Of a DNA stretch of 64,000 nucleotides, positions 21,791 to 31,954 are shown piece after piece (positions within the stretch are counted from its first letter, which is position 1; every line of letters starts with the position of its first letter). This stretch comes from Porodaedalea pini (lineage: Eukaryota > Basidiomycota > Agaricomycetes > Hymenochaetales > Hymenochaetaceae). A program made the position numbers and the translations under genes. Under the pieces are notes generated by a model. It was not told the origin of the DNA, did no database searches, and worked only from the letters and a program-made list of their open reading frames with translations. The stretch covers positions 1 through 64,000 of the forward strand of contig NBAY01000041.1 in the NCBI GenBank assembly GCA_002794775.1, written 5' to 3'.

Positions 21791-23265
21791 AGTGAGAGCT
21801 ATTGAAAGGCGTAGTTATTTGGATCTTACGGGAATGGGATGGGAGCACCGCGCGCGGCGTAAGCTCCTCACGGCCATGTACGTGCGGATCGTGGTGATGA
21901 TGGTGTTCGCGCGGTAGGTTGATGTTCCGTGTGTTCAACGTGAGAGTATTTGTGCGTGTGCGCGGCGTCGCATCGATAGCACCGGGAGCACCTGGCGGGG
22001 CACCCATAGCGAGGTAATTGTTTACGTTTTGATCGAGTGCAACAATCCCATCTACGACGTCATCGTCCGCTGCATTCGTCTCGATAATGATATGTGCATC
22101 CAAATCGACATCGAGCGCATCAGATGTACCCGCGACACCTACATCGGCTGCACCGGTCGCCGCTGGTCAGGGAGAGTCTGCAACGATTCCGACGGTCCGA
22201 CGTCCGTGGAGAAGTGAAGGAGGCGGGAGCAAGTCTTCGTCCATGTCCTGGTCGTGTGATGTCGTCGTCTCCATCTCGACATCACCATCCGCATCCGGCT
22301 CGCCATCATCCTCCGTCTCTGTGTCAGGCCTCGAAGTTGATGTCGAGGGCGTTGCCGCTTCTGCCACCATCCGGCGCGAATTGTTAGAGAGCGCGCCATC
22401 GACGCACCCGCAGTTGCCTGCTCGCGTGCATTCGGCTGTGTGTCCCAAACTCGGCGCGCCACGACTTGCCAGATCTGTCACGCCCTGGTACAATGACCGT
22501 ACTTGTTGGGGTACCTGAGCCAGACCGCGTCGCATTCGCAGACGTGTCAGTCGAGACGAACGTCTCAGCATCCAATGTGGCAATGCTTTGTTCTTCCTGA
22601 AAGGCCCTCAGATCAGTCAGCCAATAACAAAGATGATGGATGACTCACCTCGGTGTTCGCAAGGGATCGTTCGATAGCGAGCAGTCTGACGAGTTCTTGG
22701 GCCTGCTCGCGCTGACGCTGTTCTAATTGCTGCTGCCGTCGTTGCTGACGCTGTTCACGGGTCTCGCGTGGTACGCCGCTCGCACTCGTGCTCGGCCCGA
22801 CAACAAATCCTTTTGACTCCAGCCATGCCTCCAACACGCACCCAACGACCTCGAGAGTACCCGCCTGGACGACGCGGCTCCGTATGAGCTCTGAGCCACG
22901 CACACCGATGTTGGCCACACATTGGAATGCAAGGGAGAATCGGTAGGCGGCGTGCCGGTCGAACGACTTTGGGTTCAGGGCTGGCACAAGTGCTGGACGT
23001 GGAAGGCCCGAGGGCGACAGATCAAAGATCGCCGATGGATTCTCAGGCGGCGGAGGGGAGAGGCAGAAATCGCGAAGGAGGAGGACAAGCACTCGAGGCC
23101 ACCGTCGCACGTGAGGATCTCTCGGATGCGTGGTGAAGTCGAAATGAGATATGTGAGGTGCGTGAGCGAGTTCAGCAATGGCAAGGGAGACGTAGTATCG
23201 AGCGCTGTGTACGATGAGCAGTCAGTCGAGCACACTGGCGGCGGCGATGAGCAGAACAGATCAAT
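21791..23265 (-). pseudogene. Fragment of a conserved fungal armadillo-like protein (CGE copy 3)
   Basis: The minus strand reads LTYLISTSPRIREILTCDGG (about 23175-23115), LLLRDFCLSPPPPENP, FDRHAAYRFSLAFQCVANIG, VVQAGTLEVVGCVLEAW, a Gln/Arg-rich coiled stretch, an intron-like gap near 22665-22600, a Ser/Thr-rich acidic region and a final histidine-rich part (PREHHHHHDPHV, about 21900). This resembles a fungal protein with armadillo-like helical repeats whose orthologues I cannot name with certainty. It has several frame changes and stops, for example after VRRWRAL near 22384. It is joined upstream to NOT1 and downstream to PRP8. Confidence 0.5.
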
Positions 23266-23575
23266 ACCGAAGGGGATATAGTCAACTAGCTGTTGTTGTA
23301 TGATAGATCCGAATAGATGGCCCGTCATCGCGAGTTCGCACGGCAGGTAGAACGTCTGGAAGAATTTGGATTCGTCGAAGAGGAAGTGGTGCATGCAAGG
23401 GAAGATTTCGTGGTCGCGCGGTTAGTAGATTTCTTACTGCATTGTAGCACGATGATGACTTGGTCGATCGTGATCTGTTCGCCATACATCTGCTTTAAAA
23501 TGCCGTCGACCTCTGCTTCAATGTCAGAGGAATAGCTGATGACAGTGAATGTAGGCTCCGAGTTTCCGGCGCCAG
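23266..23575 (-). pseudogene. NOT1 (CCR4-NOT scaffold) fragment (CGE copy 3)
   Basis: The minus strand reads SYSSDIEAEVDGILKQMYG and TIDQVIIVLQ (about 23545-23455), then, after a frame change, FLFDESKFFQTFYLPCELAM and TGHLFGSIIQQQLVDYIPFG (about 23390-23275). This matches the start of the NOT1 region where the scaffold forms HEAT-like repeats (YSSEIEEEVN...LQRFK...REVFNCML...FPQYP...LFG-II in the family). It ends after YIPFGIDL, where it joins the armadillo-like fragment. NOT1 holds the cytoplasmic deadenylase complex together. The piece is about 100 of some 2,000 residues, so it is non-functional. Confidence 0.7.
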
Positions 23576-24375
23576 GATAGTCTTCACGATTTCGATGGAG
23601 ATGTAAAGAGAGCTCGGAACGATGTTCTGAAATGCAATCAAGCAAGACCTACAGTCAAAGATCAGTAAGCGATCGCAGAGGGAACCATAAAGACACTCAC
23701 ACGAAAGTAACGATTGCATTAACGGCCGAAGAGCTCGACGGATCGCTACCCTGTTCAAAGAAATGTACACTAGTATCCGACTTACTGTCCATAACGCCAT
23801 TAGCAATGCCCGTCGCAAGACACATAAGAATCAGAAAAGTTCGTCTCCCGTTCGATTTTGCTCCGTTTACTAGGCGTGCTCCCACTGTTCAACATAATCT
23901 TCATGTCCGCGCCAGTGAATGCAACTAAGCCAATAATCCACGTTGTGTTTCGCATTGAACATCCACGGAATAGCATCTCGTTGATGGTCGCCGGCTCGAC
24001 TTTCTCTGCCCCCGCCTCGTGCTCGCGGTATCTCAGCACGTCATTGTAAAGGTACAGATTAGCGTGCGGCGGTTCGGAGTCCAGGATGAAACTTGCATGC
24101 TCAATGTCTTCCTCGCTCTGCAGAGATGATGTCGCCTTCAATGACCGATGAGGCTTCAGATTCGTTTCGCCATCCAGGTTCTTCGTCTCCAAATAGCATA
24201 AGCCATCCTCTTCCGAAGTAGAAAGGACAATGATGTCGGCCGGCACTTGATCGTTATTGCGCAACAGAACAATGTCTCCGATTCGAGAGCGTGCGTTCCC
24301 AACGTGCCGTACCAGGTGCCCGCCCATTCCAATCGACGACGCCAATGGACTTACGCGAAAGAGTGGTAACCACTT
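23576..24375 (-). pseudogene. P4-ATPase (phospholipid flippase) fragment (CGE copy 3)
   Basis: The minus strand reads IGDIVLLRNNDQVPADIIVL, then the P4-ATPase actuator signature YLETKNLDGETNLK (about 24192-24151), NEMLFRGCSMRNT, TGADMKIMLNSGSTPSKRSK and, after an intron-like gap, QNIVPSSLYISIEIVKTILA (about 23625-23565), the start of the next membrane helices. P4-ATPases move phospholipids to the cytosolic leaflet. The catalytic Asp (DKTGT) is not included. The 5' part is fused in frame to the BTB block (see the ORF at 23800-25395). Confidence 0.85.
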
Positions 24376-25395
24376 CATGCACCAGCCCTCTCCGAAAAGA
24401 CCAACAAGGGCGCGCCGCACGCCACGCTCAAGGTATGTGTTCTGCACGTCTGGACGCACGGAAAACGCGAGCGTATGCGGTGCGCGACGTGCACACTGGC
24501 GGCAGCGAGACCCACCTGTGCCCCAGCGACCTCCAGTGATACGTTCATACTCAGCAAATTCGAGGAAAGCGTGGAAGAGCCCATGGAGAATCTCCTGCAC
24601 GAGGCGTGCCTGCACCTTGTCATGGAGCGTCTGCAATTGAAGATAGTTCGCGGAGCACAGGATAGCGAAAGCGGTGTCCAAGTCATATGAACGGTCGCTG
24701 AAGCTGAGCGTTTCGGTGTATGAGTATCCTAAGGAAAAGTGCAGCGCTGGAGGAGCAAAGGGAGGTGAGGGAAGGCAAAGGGTCGTGAGCTCGCCGGGGC
24801 CAGGGGTATTCTTGAGACCATAGGTGATGAGTTGATCGCAGAAATACGGTGCACGCGTTACAAGAACAAAAAATCGATGTGAGCAGAAGACGGCGGTCGT
24901 CTCTTCTTCATTGGAAGGAGCACCTATTGTTGGCATATCGCTGTGTAGTTCAATGCGAACGTCAGAATACAGACGAGACCTCCACACGAACACAAGGTCC
25001 TCGCGAAGCTTGTCGACGCGTGCCTCTTCCACATTGGCGTCGCCTTCCCGGCCCTCCTCATTCGCATCGAACAAAAACTCAAACACATCCCCAAATCCCT
25101 TTCCTGTATAGAGATACTCGAGCTCGTTGGTGAATAACACGGGATTATGGTTGAGAGATATGCGCGTGAGGGAGCCGATTACAGAGGGCGCAGGGGAGAT
25201 AGGCCAGAATTGGGAAGGTGAAGTGGAGCACATTGAGGCGGTAGGGGAACTCAACGCCAAGGTTGAGAGAGTGTGCAGATGTTGTCGGCATTGGAAGTGA
25301 CAATGTCGGAGAGGCAGCGAAAGGAAGTGGGGACACGATAGGTGTCGGGCGGAACGAGAAATAGTGCGCCTGGGAACTGAGTAGTGCACGAGCAT
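23800..25395 (-). CDS. Chimeric open frame: BTB domain fused to P4-ATPase actuator segment
   Basis: 531 codons are open across the junction of two captured fragments. The first 340 codons come from the BTB gene: FTNELEYLYTGKG, YSDVRIELHS, a BTB-type CSHRFFVLVTRAPYFCDQL, SFSDRSYDLDTAF, and GLFHAFLEFAEYE followed by ALVGLFGEGW. At about 24378 this runs into the flippase text (KWLPLFRVSP, then IGDIVLLRNN...LDGETNLK) and stays in frame to a stop at 23800-23802. The ORF crosses genuine introns of neither gene as far as I can see. Whether it is transcribed is unknown; as a protein it would lack the flippase catalytic core. It may be open by chance, since both sources are GC-rich coding sequence. 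Confidence 0.45.
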   Translation of the reverse strand: MLVHYSVPRRTISRSARHLSCPHFLSLPLRHCHFQCRQHLHTLSTLALSSPTASMCSTSPSQFWPISPAPSVIGSLTRISLNHNPVLFTNELEYLYTGKGFGDVFEFLFDANEEGREGDANVEEARVDKLREDLVFVWRSRLYSDVRIELHSDMPTIGAPSNEEETTAVFCSHRFFVLVTRAPYFCDQLITYGLKNTPGPGELTTLCLPSPPFAPPALHFSLGYSYTETLSFSDRSYDLDTAFAILCSANYLQLQTLHDKVQARLVQEILHGLFHAFLEFAEYERITGGRWGTGGSRCRQCARRAPHTLAFSVRPDVQNTYLERGVRRALVGLFGEGWCMKWLPLFRVSPLASSIGMGGHLVRHVGNARSRIGDIVLLRNNDQVPADIIVLSTSEEDGLCYLETKNLDGETNLKPHRSLKATSSLQSEEDIEHASFILDSEPPHANLYLYNDVLRYREHEAGAEKVEPATINEMLFRGCSMRNTTWIIGLVAFTGADMKIMLNSGSTPSKRSKIERETNFSDSYVSCDGHC

Positions 25396-25760
25396 AAATG
25401 ATAGCTAGCATTTGTTAGTCTCAAGGACAGGTGGTAGGTTCTGCGCTTGTGCTCACCTTTATGTCCCCGAACCTCCGAGTCCGCGTTGCGGCCTTTGTCC
25501 ATCGCGTCCTCACCCATTAGATCCCAGACGTCGTCTGGGAAGCAATCCTTCGCGCGATGAAAGAGCGATTGGAGGTCCTCTTGCCATGCTGTTGTCGACC
25601 TCTTCGTTGCCTCGAGCAGTGCAGTTGGGCAGGCAGGCAGCTGTGACGGGACGGCTACCAAGACAAGCAGTGATGTAGTGTGATAAAGAAAAAAGCAGAG
25701 AAATCCCAAGAGAAAGGTGAAGGAGACAGACTCGTCGACGGTGCCTCCCACTGAGGTTGG
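24376..25760 (-). pseudogene. BTB/CAP-Gly gene fragment, 5' exons (CGE copy 3)
   Basis: The minus strand begins with SLFHRAKDCFPDDVWDLMGE (about 25575-25515), then MDKGRNADSEVRGHK with an intron that starts gtgagc at about 25458 and ends in ctag near 25410. The exon with SFRPTPIVSPLPFAASPTL, SLNLGVEFP, ISLNHNPVLFTNELEYLYTG and the BTB core follows. It ends at GLFGEGWC (about 24380), where the flippase begins. Relative to copies 1 and 2 it has the 5' part that copy 1 lacks. It is the N-terminal half of the backbone gene of the whole CGE family. Confidence 0.65.
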
Positions 25761-26117
25761 AGATCATGTTGGCACTGTCGTCAACTTTGCTTTCGACTGA
25801 TTTTTAATTCAACCAGGCCACTTTATTTTACAAAAAATACATAGACAGATAGAGATTTGTCTGAAGTTTTTTTACATGGTTCAAGGTTGAGATTTGGATG
25901 GTTTAATAAAATTAAATATGTTGATGAAGAAAGTGAGCACTGTACAGCCACAAAAGCAGTGAACGACTTCATCGCCACCGCTCAATTTAGCAGAAAAGGG
26001 GTCCAAAATTAACATATATGGTATGCCATCAGCTTATAAAAGCTGACAAAAACCCAAATCGGGCTCCCTAACTTTGCCCATAACAAAAGACGATACTTCG
26101 TAAACTCAGTAATCGTA
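25761..26117 (-). repeat. Conserved CGE left terminus (copy 3)
   Basis: About 350 bp of AT-rich non-coding sequence with the outermost bases TACGATTACTGAGTTTACG. The same block ends copy 2 (40265), copy 4 (50560) and copy 5 (51983). A gacttattttacaaaaaatacatagacagatag-like A/T stretch and an acatatatggtatg... palindromic stretch recur in all. Its outermost 11 bases, TACGATTACTG, also occur inside the inverted repeat of the 178-bp module at the other end. Confidence 0.7.
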
Positions 26118-28052
26118 AAACCGACTGTGCCCCCTAGAACAGAACCCAAGACAAGTCCAGTCCCCGCAGCAAAGCCAGAGGCCTCGACCCGCCCAGCAAA
26201 GCCGCAGCCCGCTGACACACCCAAGATGTCATCTACGCAGCCGCAGTACCGCTACGTGTCCCCAGTCGAAGATGCTGCGGTCACGCAGACAGTCCTCACT
26301 CGCTCTCTCGACTTGAACATCACCATCTCGCAACGAGAACTGTTAGCTCTGGCCCCCGACGTATGAAAACAGATGAAAGACCTTACCACGACAAAGCGTT
26401 TGACAGTAGGAGACGTCCATCTGGTCGGGGCAGGCGGAACGAGCGCAACAAGCGCAACCCATGGAACGCCCGGAACGCCCGGAACCGGCCATCCTGGCTT
26501 GTCCTGGTCCACCAAAGGCCTCGTCGCACACAGCGCATGTCCGGATCACGACGTAGGACCAGCTGCCAAGGAATGTCTGCCGCTACGGACGGTCAAGGCA
26601 ATTTTCGCAGACGCATTGGAAGTCGAATGTATTCTCGACCAAGGTGCCGTCATTTGCCTCATCCGTGAAGACGTATGGGAGAAATTAGGTATCCATCTAC
26701 GCGCTGACCAGTCAATGACTCTCGAGTCTGCCGATACAGGTCATTCCTCTACGTTGGGGATGATCCAGAATGTCAAAGTATCCGTTGCTGGCGTCGACAT
26801 CTCGCTCCAAGCACAGGTGGTTCGAAACGCTCCATTCGAGGCCCTACTTGGTCGACCATTCTTTGCCATCACTGAGTGCGAAACAAAGGACTTCCTCTCA
26901 GGAGACCAGCATATCACGCTCACCGATCCATCTGAACGCTGGCGCAAATGCAAGGTCGCAACCGGAGTCCGCACCATCGCTTGCTTCAATAAGCAGTCGG
27001 GTTTTCAGTGGTCGAGGAACTGATGTCCCAGCATCGGAGAGACGATGAACAGCTCGCTATATGCGCTCCCAAAACTTCACATTCAGTATTTTCAATCTTA
27101 GACTCTACGATTCCGGTCTCTATTTATGAACAACGCCATCGCCACCTTTTCTTTTCGTCAGATAAATTATCCCTCGACGTCAACGACGCTCAATACGACT
27201 CGTGTGTCCTTGAGACCCCAGACGGCGCCGATCCCGCAGTTCTGGCTTACAAGAAAGTCGCCAATAAAGTTCGTCCCATCGCTGGAACGCTCCCCGAGGA
27301 ATTCAGGATCGTGCGATGCAAGCACCCCAGCCCGCTAGAAGGGATGCCAGTACTCCCTACCAAACCTTTCGCTTTTACGCCAACCGGCAAGTTTACGCAG
27401 GAACGAGCCGACGCTTTCGACATCAATCCCTGCAAATTTCTTTGGCCCGAGGAACGAAAACTAGTCATCAACTTGATCATGTTACAAGAAGGTGCGCTAG
27501 CCTGGGTAGAAACTGACCGAGGAGCGTTGGACCCGCGTTGGTTCGACCCAGTACGCATTCCGACAGTTCCGCACGTTCCATGGGTCCACAGGAACATTCC
27601 CATTCCACCGGGAATTCGAGAAGCAATGATCAAGCTTTTATGCGAGAAGATCGACGCCGGAGTCTACGAGCCCTCGAACTTGTCTTACCGATCATGGATG
27701 TTTTCGGTTATGAAGAAGGACAGAGTCTCGCTTCGCTTCGTCCACGATCTGCAAGATCTCAATAGAATTACGATACGCGACACGGCTGTGCCCCCGAACG
27801 TTGACACGCTTGCCGAGCAATTTGGTGGCCATGCCTGCTACACCGAACTGGATCTCTTCGTCGCCTTCGACCAGCGAACCCTACACGAAAGCTCCCGAGA
27901 TCTGACTACCTTCCAGATGCCCCTAGGAACGTTTCGTCTCACCGTACTCCCCATGGGGTACACGAATTCGCTTCAAATTCTTCACAACGACCTCACGTTC
28001 ATTCTGCAAGACGAGACCCCGGAAGTTACGACCCCCTACGCCGACGACGTTA
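26118..28052 (+). pseudogene. Gypsy A Pol, 5' half: protease and start of reverse transcriptase
   Basis: Begins right after CGE copy 3 with a proline-rich linker, then SPVEDAAVTQTVLTRSLDL. A TGA at 26364-26366 sits where CGA is expected. The aspartic protease follows (VECILDQGAVICLIREDVW, about 26626-26682; the D-Q-G form is usual in this family), then SLEGLLGRPFF-like ALLGRPFFA. After a frame shift near 27005, a 352-codon frame carries FAFTPTGKFTQERADAF, LRFVHDLQDLN and TPYADDVM. It is cut at 28052 by copia A between codons GTT and ATG. The rest of the same Pol resumes at 6196. Reverse transcriptase copies element RNA into DNA in the cytoplasm. Confidence 0.85.
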
Positions 28053-28394
28053 TGTTGGAAGTGTGATTCTGACACTTATTTTATGTTTTCCATGCTTTTC
28101 TTGATTTATTCCCACGCCTCTGTTCGCACATGTGCGCGCATGTGCGAACATCACGTGATTTTTGTCTTATGTAATATTAGCTTCAAAGCGGCTGAGACAA
28201 TGTATGAGTGTCCCTATCTGTTGCACTCATCCATTGGACTCAGGTATGCACTTGTATATTAATATATATCTATCTGTTGCACTCATCCATTGGACTCAGG
28301 TATGCACTTGTATATTAATATATATCTATCTGTTGCACTCATCCATTGGACTCAGGTGTGAAGTGTGACCCCTTTTGGTTCACTGCTGCTAATA
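28053..28394 (+). repeat. 5' LTR of copia A (342 bp)
   Basis: Starts TGTTGGAAGTG after the target copy CGTTA (28048-28052) and ends gctaata just before the primer site. It holds two tandem copies of a unit of about 57 bp (tatattaatatatatctatc...ggtatgcacttg, about 28195-28365); the 3' LTR has one fewer unit and lacks 10 bp in the cacatgtgcgcgcatgtgcg region. Confidence 0.85.
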
Positions 28395-28408
28395 GGTTAT
28401 GAGCCTTG
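28395..28408 (+). promoter_or_regulatory. Copia A primer-binding site, complementary to the initiator tRNA anticodon loop
   Basis: GGTTATGAGCCTTG abuts the LTR. Its complement contains GGCTCATAACC, the anticodon stem-loop of initiator tRNA-Met, with CAU in the middle. Some copia-class elements prime from an internally cleaved initiator tRNA in this way. The following 28409-29381 leader has no gene I can support. Confidence 0.7.
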
Positions 28409-31400
28409 CGCTCTAACTTCGCACACTGGTTCTGGACTTCGAGAAGCACCCCCTGCTTCAATTATAGACTGATCGGACCTGATCTGCACACCCTACACAC
28501 AGTGTTTCGCCAATTGCAACGTTCCTGGTGGTTGGATTGAGCTGGATCTTTGTTAATTGGAAAATCGGTGTGTCTGCCACGTCTCTGCCAAGTTTTGTGC
28601 CACCACATCCACTTCCCATTGCACTACACTGCATTCATTCACCACCTGCATCCAAAACCTCTCTATCACCCATCACTCGATATTGGCTTGACTGTTCGCA
28701 CTATACCTTGGCACATTGTTGGGGTTACGTGTGATCTACGTTTGTGCCAACTTACATCGATATTCGACTCGATTTGAGTGTACTGCAACGTTTTACTGAG
28801 CAACCACTCTTATTACACTCTGCACTTTGCTGCATCGCGTGGTTATCACATTTTCTGCGGAACCCTTGGTCTGATTCTCTCGAAACTTCGTCTGCGTGCT
28901 CGTGTTCACGCCTCCTCAGTGTGTGTTGATTTGCATTGCAATCGCACCACTCGTTCTCCCTCAGTGTCCCATTTTGCACGGTTACCAGCTCTGGTGTGAG
29001 TTGATTAAGGCCCATTTCACCCCATTCTGTTGTTGTTGGATCAGACTAGCCTATCGTCTGTGAAGCTCGACTGCTCAGCCTTAGTTCGCTGATTGTGATG
29101 CTCTTTTGAGTGTCACTTAAGCCTAGAGCCTCTCTCAGTCAGCGGTGCCTGCGGGGTCTTAGCAGACCAACAGACCAGCACTGTCTTGCGGCGACTCTGT
29201 GTATACTTTGACGTTTTGAGTGTCTGGTAACCTTCATTGGCTTGCATTGAACTGTCATCTGTAATCGTGTCATTGTGGTCTGTACACACTTTCCTTCACT
29301 GTGCCCCACTCACACATCCAATTCCTCCCAAACATCACACACACATTGTACCCATTGTCCCCTACCTGCCTGTGAAACGTCATGTCCAAATCTGCCCCTG
29401 CCGACTCACTGTCTTCATTTAACAAGTTGGGTGAAGGCAACTATCCTACTTGGAAATTCGACATGCAGGCTGCCCTTCAGTACAAGAAGCTTTGGCGCCT
29501 CGTTTCAGGCAAGGAGTCGAAGCCACCTTCTCCTCCTGATAAAGTCGAACTCTGGGAAGAAAGGGCTGAGCAAGCAGCCGGCCTTATCTACCAGAAACTC
29601 GAAAACAGCATGCAGATTTTGGTACAATCACACATGGGTGACCCTGTAGAGATGTGGAAAGCGCTTGAGAAACTGCACAAGCAGGACAACCCAGCTGCAC
29701 GTTTTATTGCCTATGACGAGTTTTTCGGTATCAGCAAGAAGGAGGATGAGTCTTTGACCGCACTAGTCAGCAGAGTTGAGCATGGACTTCATAACATCAG
29801 AAATACGCGCACTAGCACTCTCAAACTTGAAGAGTTTGAGGATGAGCTTGCATGTGTTGCCCTGGTTCGCTCCCTGCCTGAAGAGTACTCATCCTTCCAC
29901 TCTGCACTCTTGCTCCTGACAGATTTCAAGTTAAAGACGCTTAAGAAAGCATTTATGCAGGAGCAAATGAACTGTCAATCACGTGCTGGTGATCAGTCCA
30001 TGGCCCTGAAAGCGTCCTCTGCTCCCTCTAAGCCTTCCTCATCGTCTCAGCCTGTTGTCTGCAAATTTTGCGGCATTAAAGGTCATCCAGAGTCGAAGTG
30101 CTTCAAGAGACGTGATGAAATTGAGGCAATTAAGGCCAAGAGGAAGGATAACAAAGGGAAGACTAAGGAGAAAGCACAATCTGCTCAGCAGGACGACTCC
30201 AAGTCTGTCCAATCTGCTGAATTTGCTGGAAATGCAAGTACCCCAGACTTCACCAACCCCCATACACCCCTCATTCTTGATGCAGGAACTGATTGGATTG
30301 TTAATACAGGTGCCACTTGCCACATGACACCCCACCGACACTGGTTTCACAAATATTCACCAAATCGCACCCCTATACGCCTTGCAAACAACAAAATCAT
30401 CTATTCTGTTGGAGTGGGCACAGTGCGATTTCAACCAGTAATCAATGGCAAAGATGGACACTTACTTGAATTTGAACGTGTACTTCATGTCCCTGATTTG
30501 CGAAACAATCTCCTCTCAGTCCTGTATTTAACTCGTGCCAAATCGTATATTGTCACCATTCAGCGTGATAAGATTCTATTCAATCGAAATGGCACTCTCC
30601 TCTTCACTGCAAATGTCACTCCCAACAATGCTGCATCACTCAATGGCCAAGTCATACCCATGAGTGCATTCTCTGCACTTACAAGCACTTGTCCACTTGA
30701 TTTGACTCTGTGGCATCGACGTTTTGCACACCTACACCATGGTGATGTGAGAAAACTGCTCAATGAGCATTTAGTTGAGGGAATGGTGATTAAGTCAAAG
30801 GACTTGCCAGATCCGATCTGTGAGCCTTGCATTACAGGCAAACAGCATCGTTCTAATGTCTCAAAACTTGCATCGCATCATGCATCAAGTCTTCTTCAAT
30901 TGGTTCACTCAGATGTGCATGGTCCTCTTCCCATTCAGTCAAGGAATGGTTACAAGTACTGGATCACCTTCATTGATGATTTCAGTCGCTTCTGGGCAGT
31001 TTTGCCTTTGAAGAAGAAGAGTGACGCTTTTAGTGCTTTTAAGCATTTTAAGGCATATGCAGAGAATCAGTTAGATTTGAAGATTAAGGCCACTCGTGAT
31101 GATAAGGGAGGAGAATACATGCCAAAGGAATGGGATCAACTCTGCGAAAATGAAGGCATTCATCGCCAGCACACTGTCAGAAATGAACCCCACCAAAACG
31201 GTGTTGCTGAACGCACAAACAGGATGTTAGCTGAGGGCATCACCACTATGCTGAATGAAGCACACTTACCTGCTACTTTCTGGTGGGATGCAGTTGCTGC
31301 TTTTGTTCATGTCCATAATCGCTCTCCTACATCTGCGGTGAATGACAACACACCCTATCAACTCTGGTACAAGTCTAAACCAGATGTTTCTCATTTTCGC

Positions 31401-31954
31401 GTTTTTGGCTGCACTTCATATGTGCACGTTCAGAAAGATCAACGCAAACAGTTGCAATCCCACACACAGAAATGTGTCTTCCTTGGCTACCCTGCAAATT
31501 ACAAAGGATGGCTATTCTGGAACCCTGTTACACGCAAGGAGATTATTAGTGACTCTGCTCAGTTTGATGAACGTGTGTTTCCAGGCAATTCTAGGACTCC
31601 TGTTGATTTGCGGGTACAATCTCCTCCAGAGGCAAAAGATCTGCCAGAACAGGTGGGAGTAGAAAGTGATGATGATGATGATGTTCTGCCATCTCCTCCA
31701 CCTCCTGTTTGTCCAGTGGACCCTCCTGTACCTCCACCAACTCGTTCCCCTTCTCTGCTTGCTTCTGCACGTAAACACACTGTGTCTCCTCCACCTTCTC
31801 AGACTCCTCCTGCTAAGAAACCAAGGAGTGAGCACCCTAATCAGACTCAAACTCCGTCATCAGCTCCTCCTCCTAGGCCAAAACCACGCACTACCACTGG
31901 TGCATGGGACAGAATGATCAATCCACTTATGGATTATCCAGGTCGATGCATTCC

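Larger units (their letters stand above)
18398..26117 (-). mobile_element. CGE copy 3: largest composite element, seven host-gene blocks in one orientation
   Basis: This reverse-oriented element of about 7.7 kb is the only copy with both termini in place. Read on the minus strand it has a left terminus (TACGATTACTGAGTTTACG, 26117), a BTB gene 5' part, P4-ATPase, NOT1, an armadillo-like protein, PRP8, RPB1, CAP-Gly and the 178-bp inverted-repeat module (18575-18398). All the gene blocks are co-oriented. The element interrupts gypsy A, whose sequence starts at 26118. It shares the BTB, RPB1 and CAP-Gly blocks with copies 1 and 2, and carries four blocks they lack. It encodes no transposition protein. 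Confidence 0.8.

Noticed and set aside
18398..26117. CGE as a Starship-type giant fungal element
   Set aside because: No tyrosine recombinase captain gene at either end, and the element is far smaller and made of broken genes.
28195..28365. CRISPR-like array from repeated units
   Set aside because: It is a two-unit tandem duplication inside a copia LTR; there are no spacers, and the organism is a fungus.
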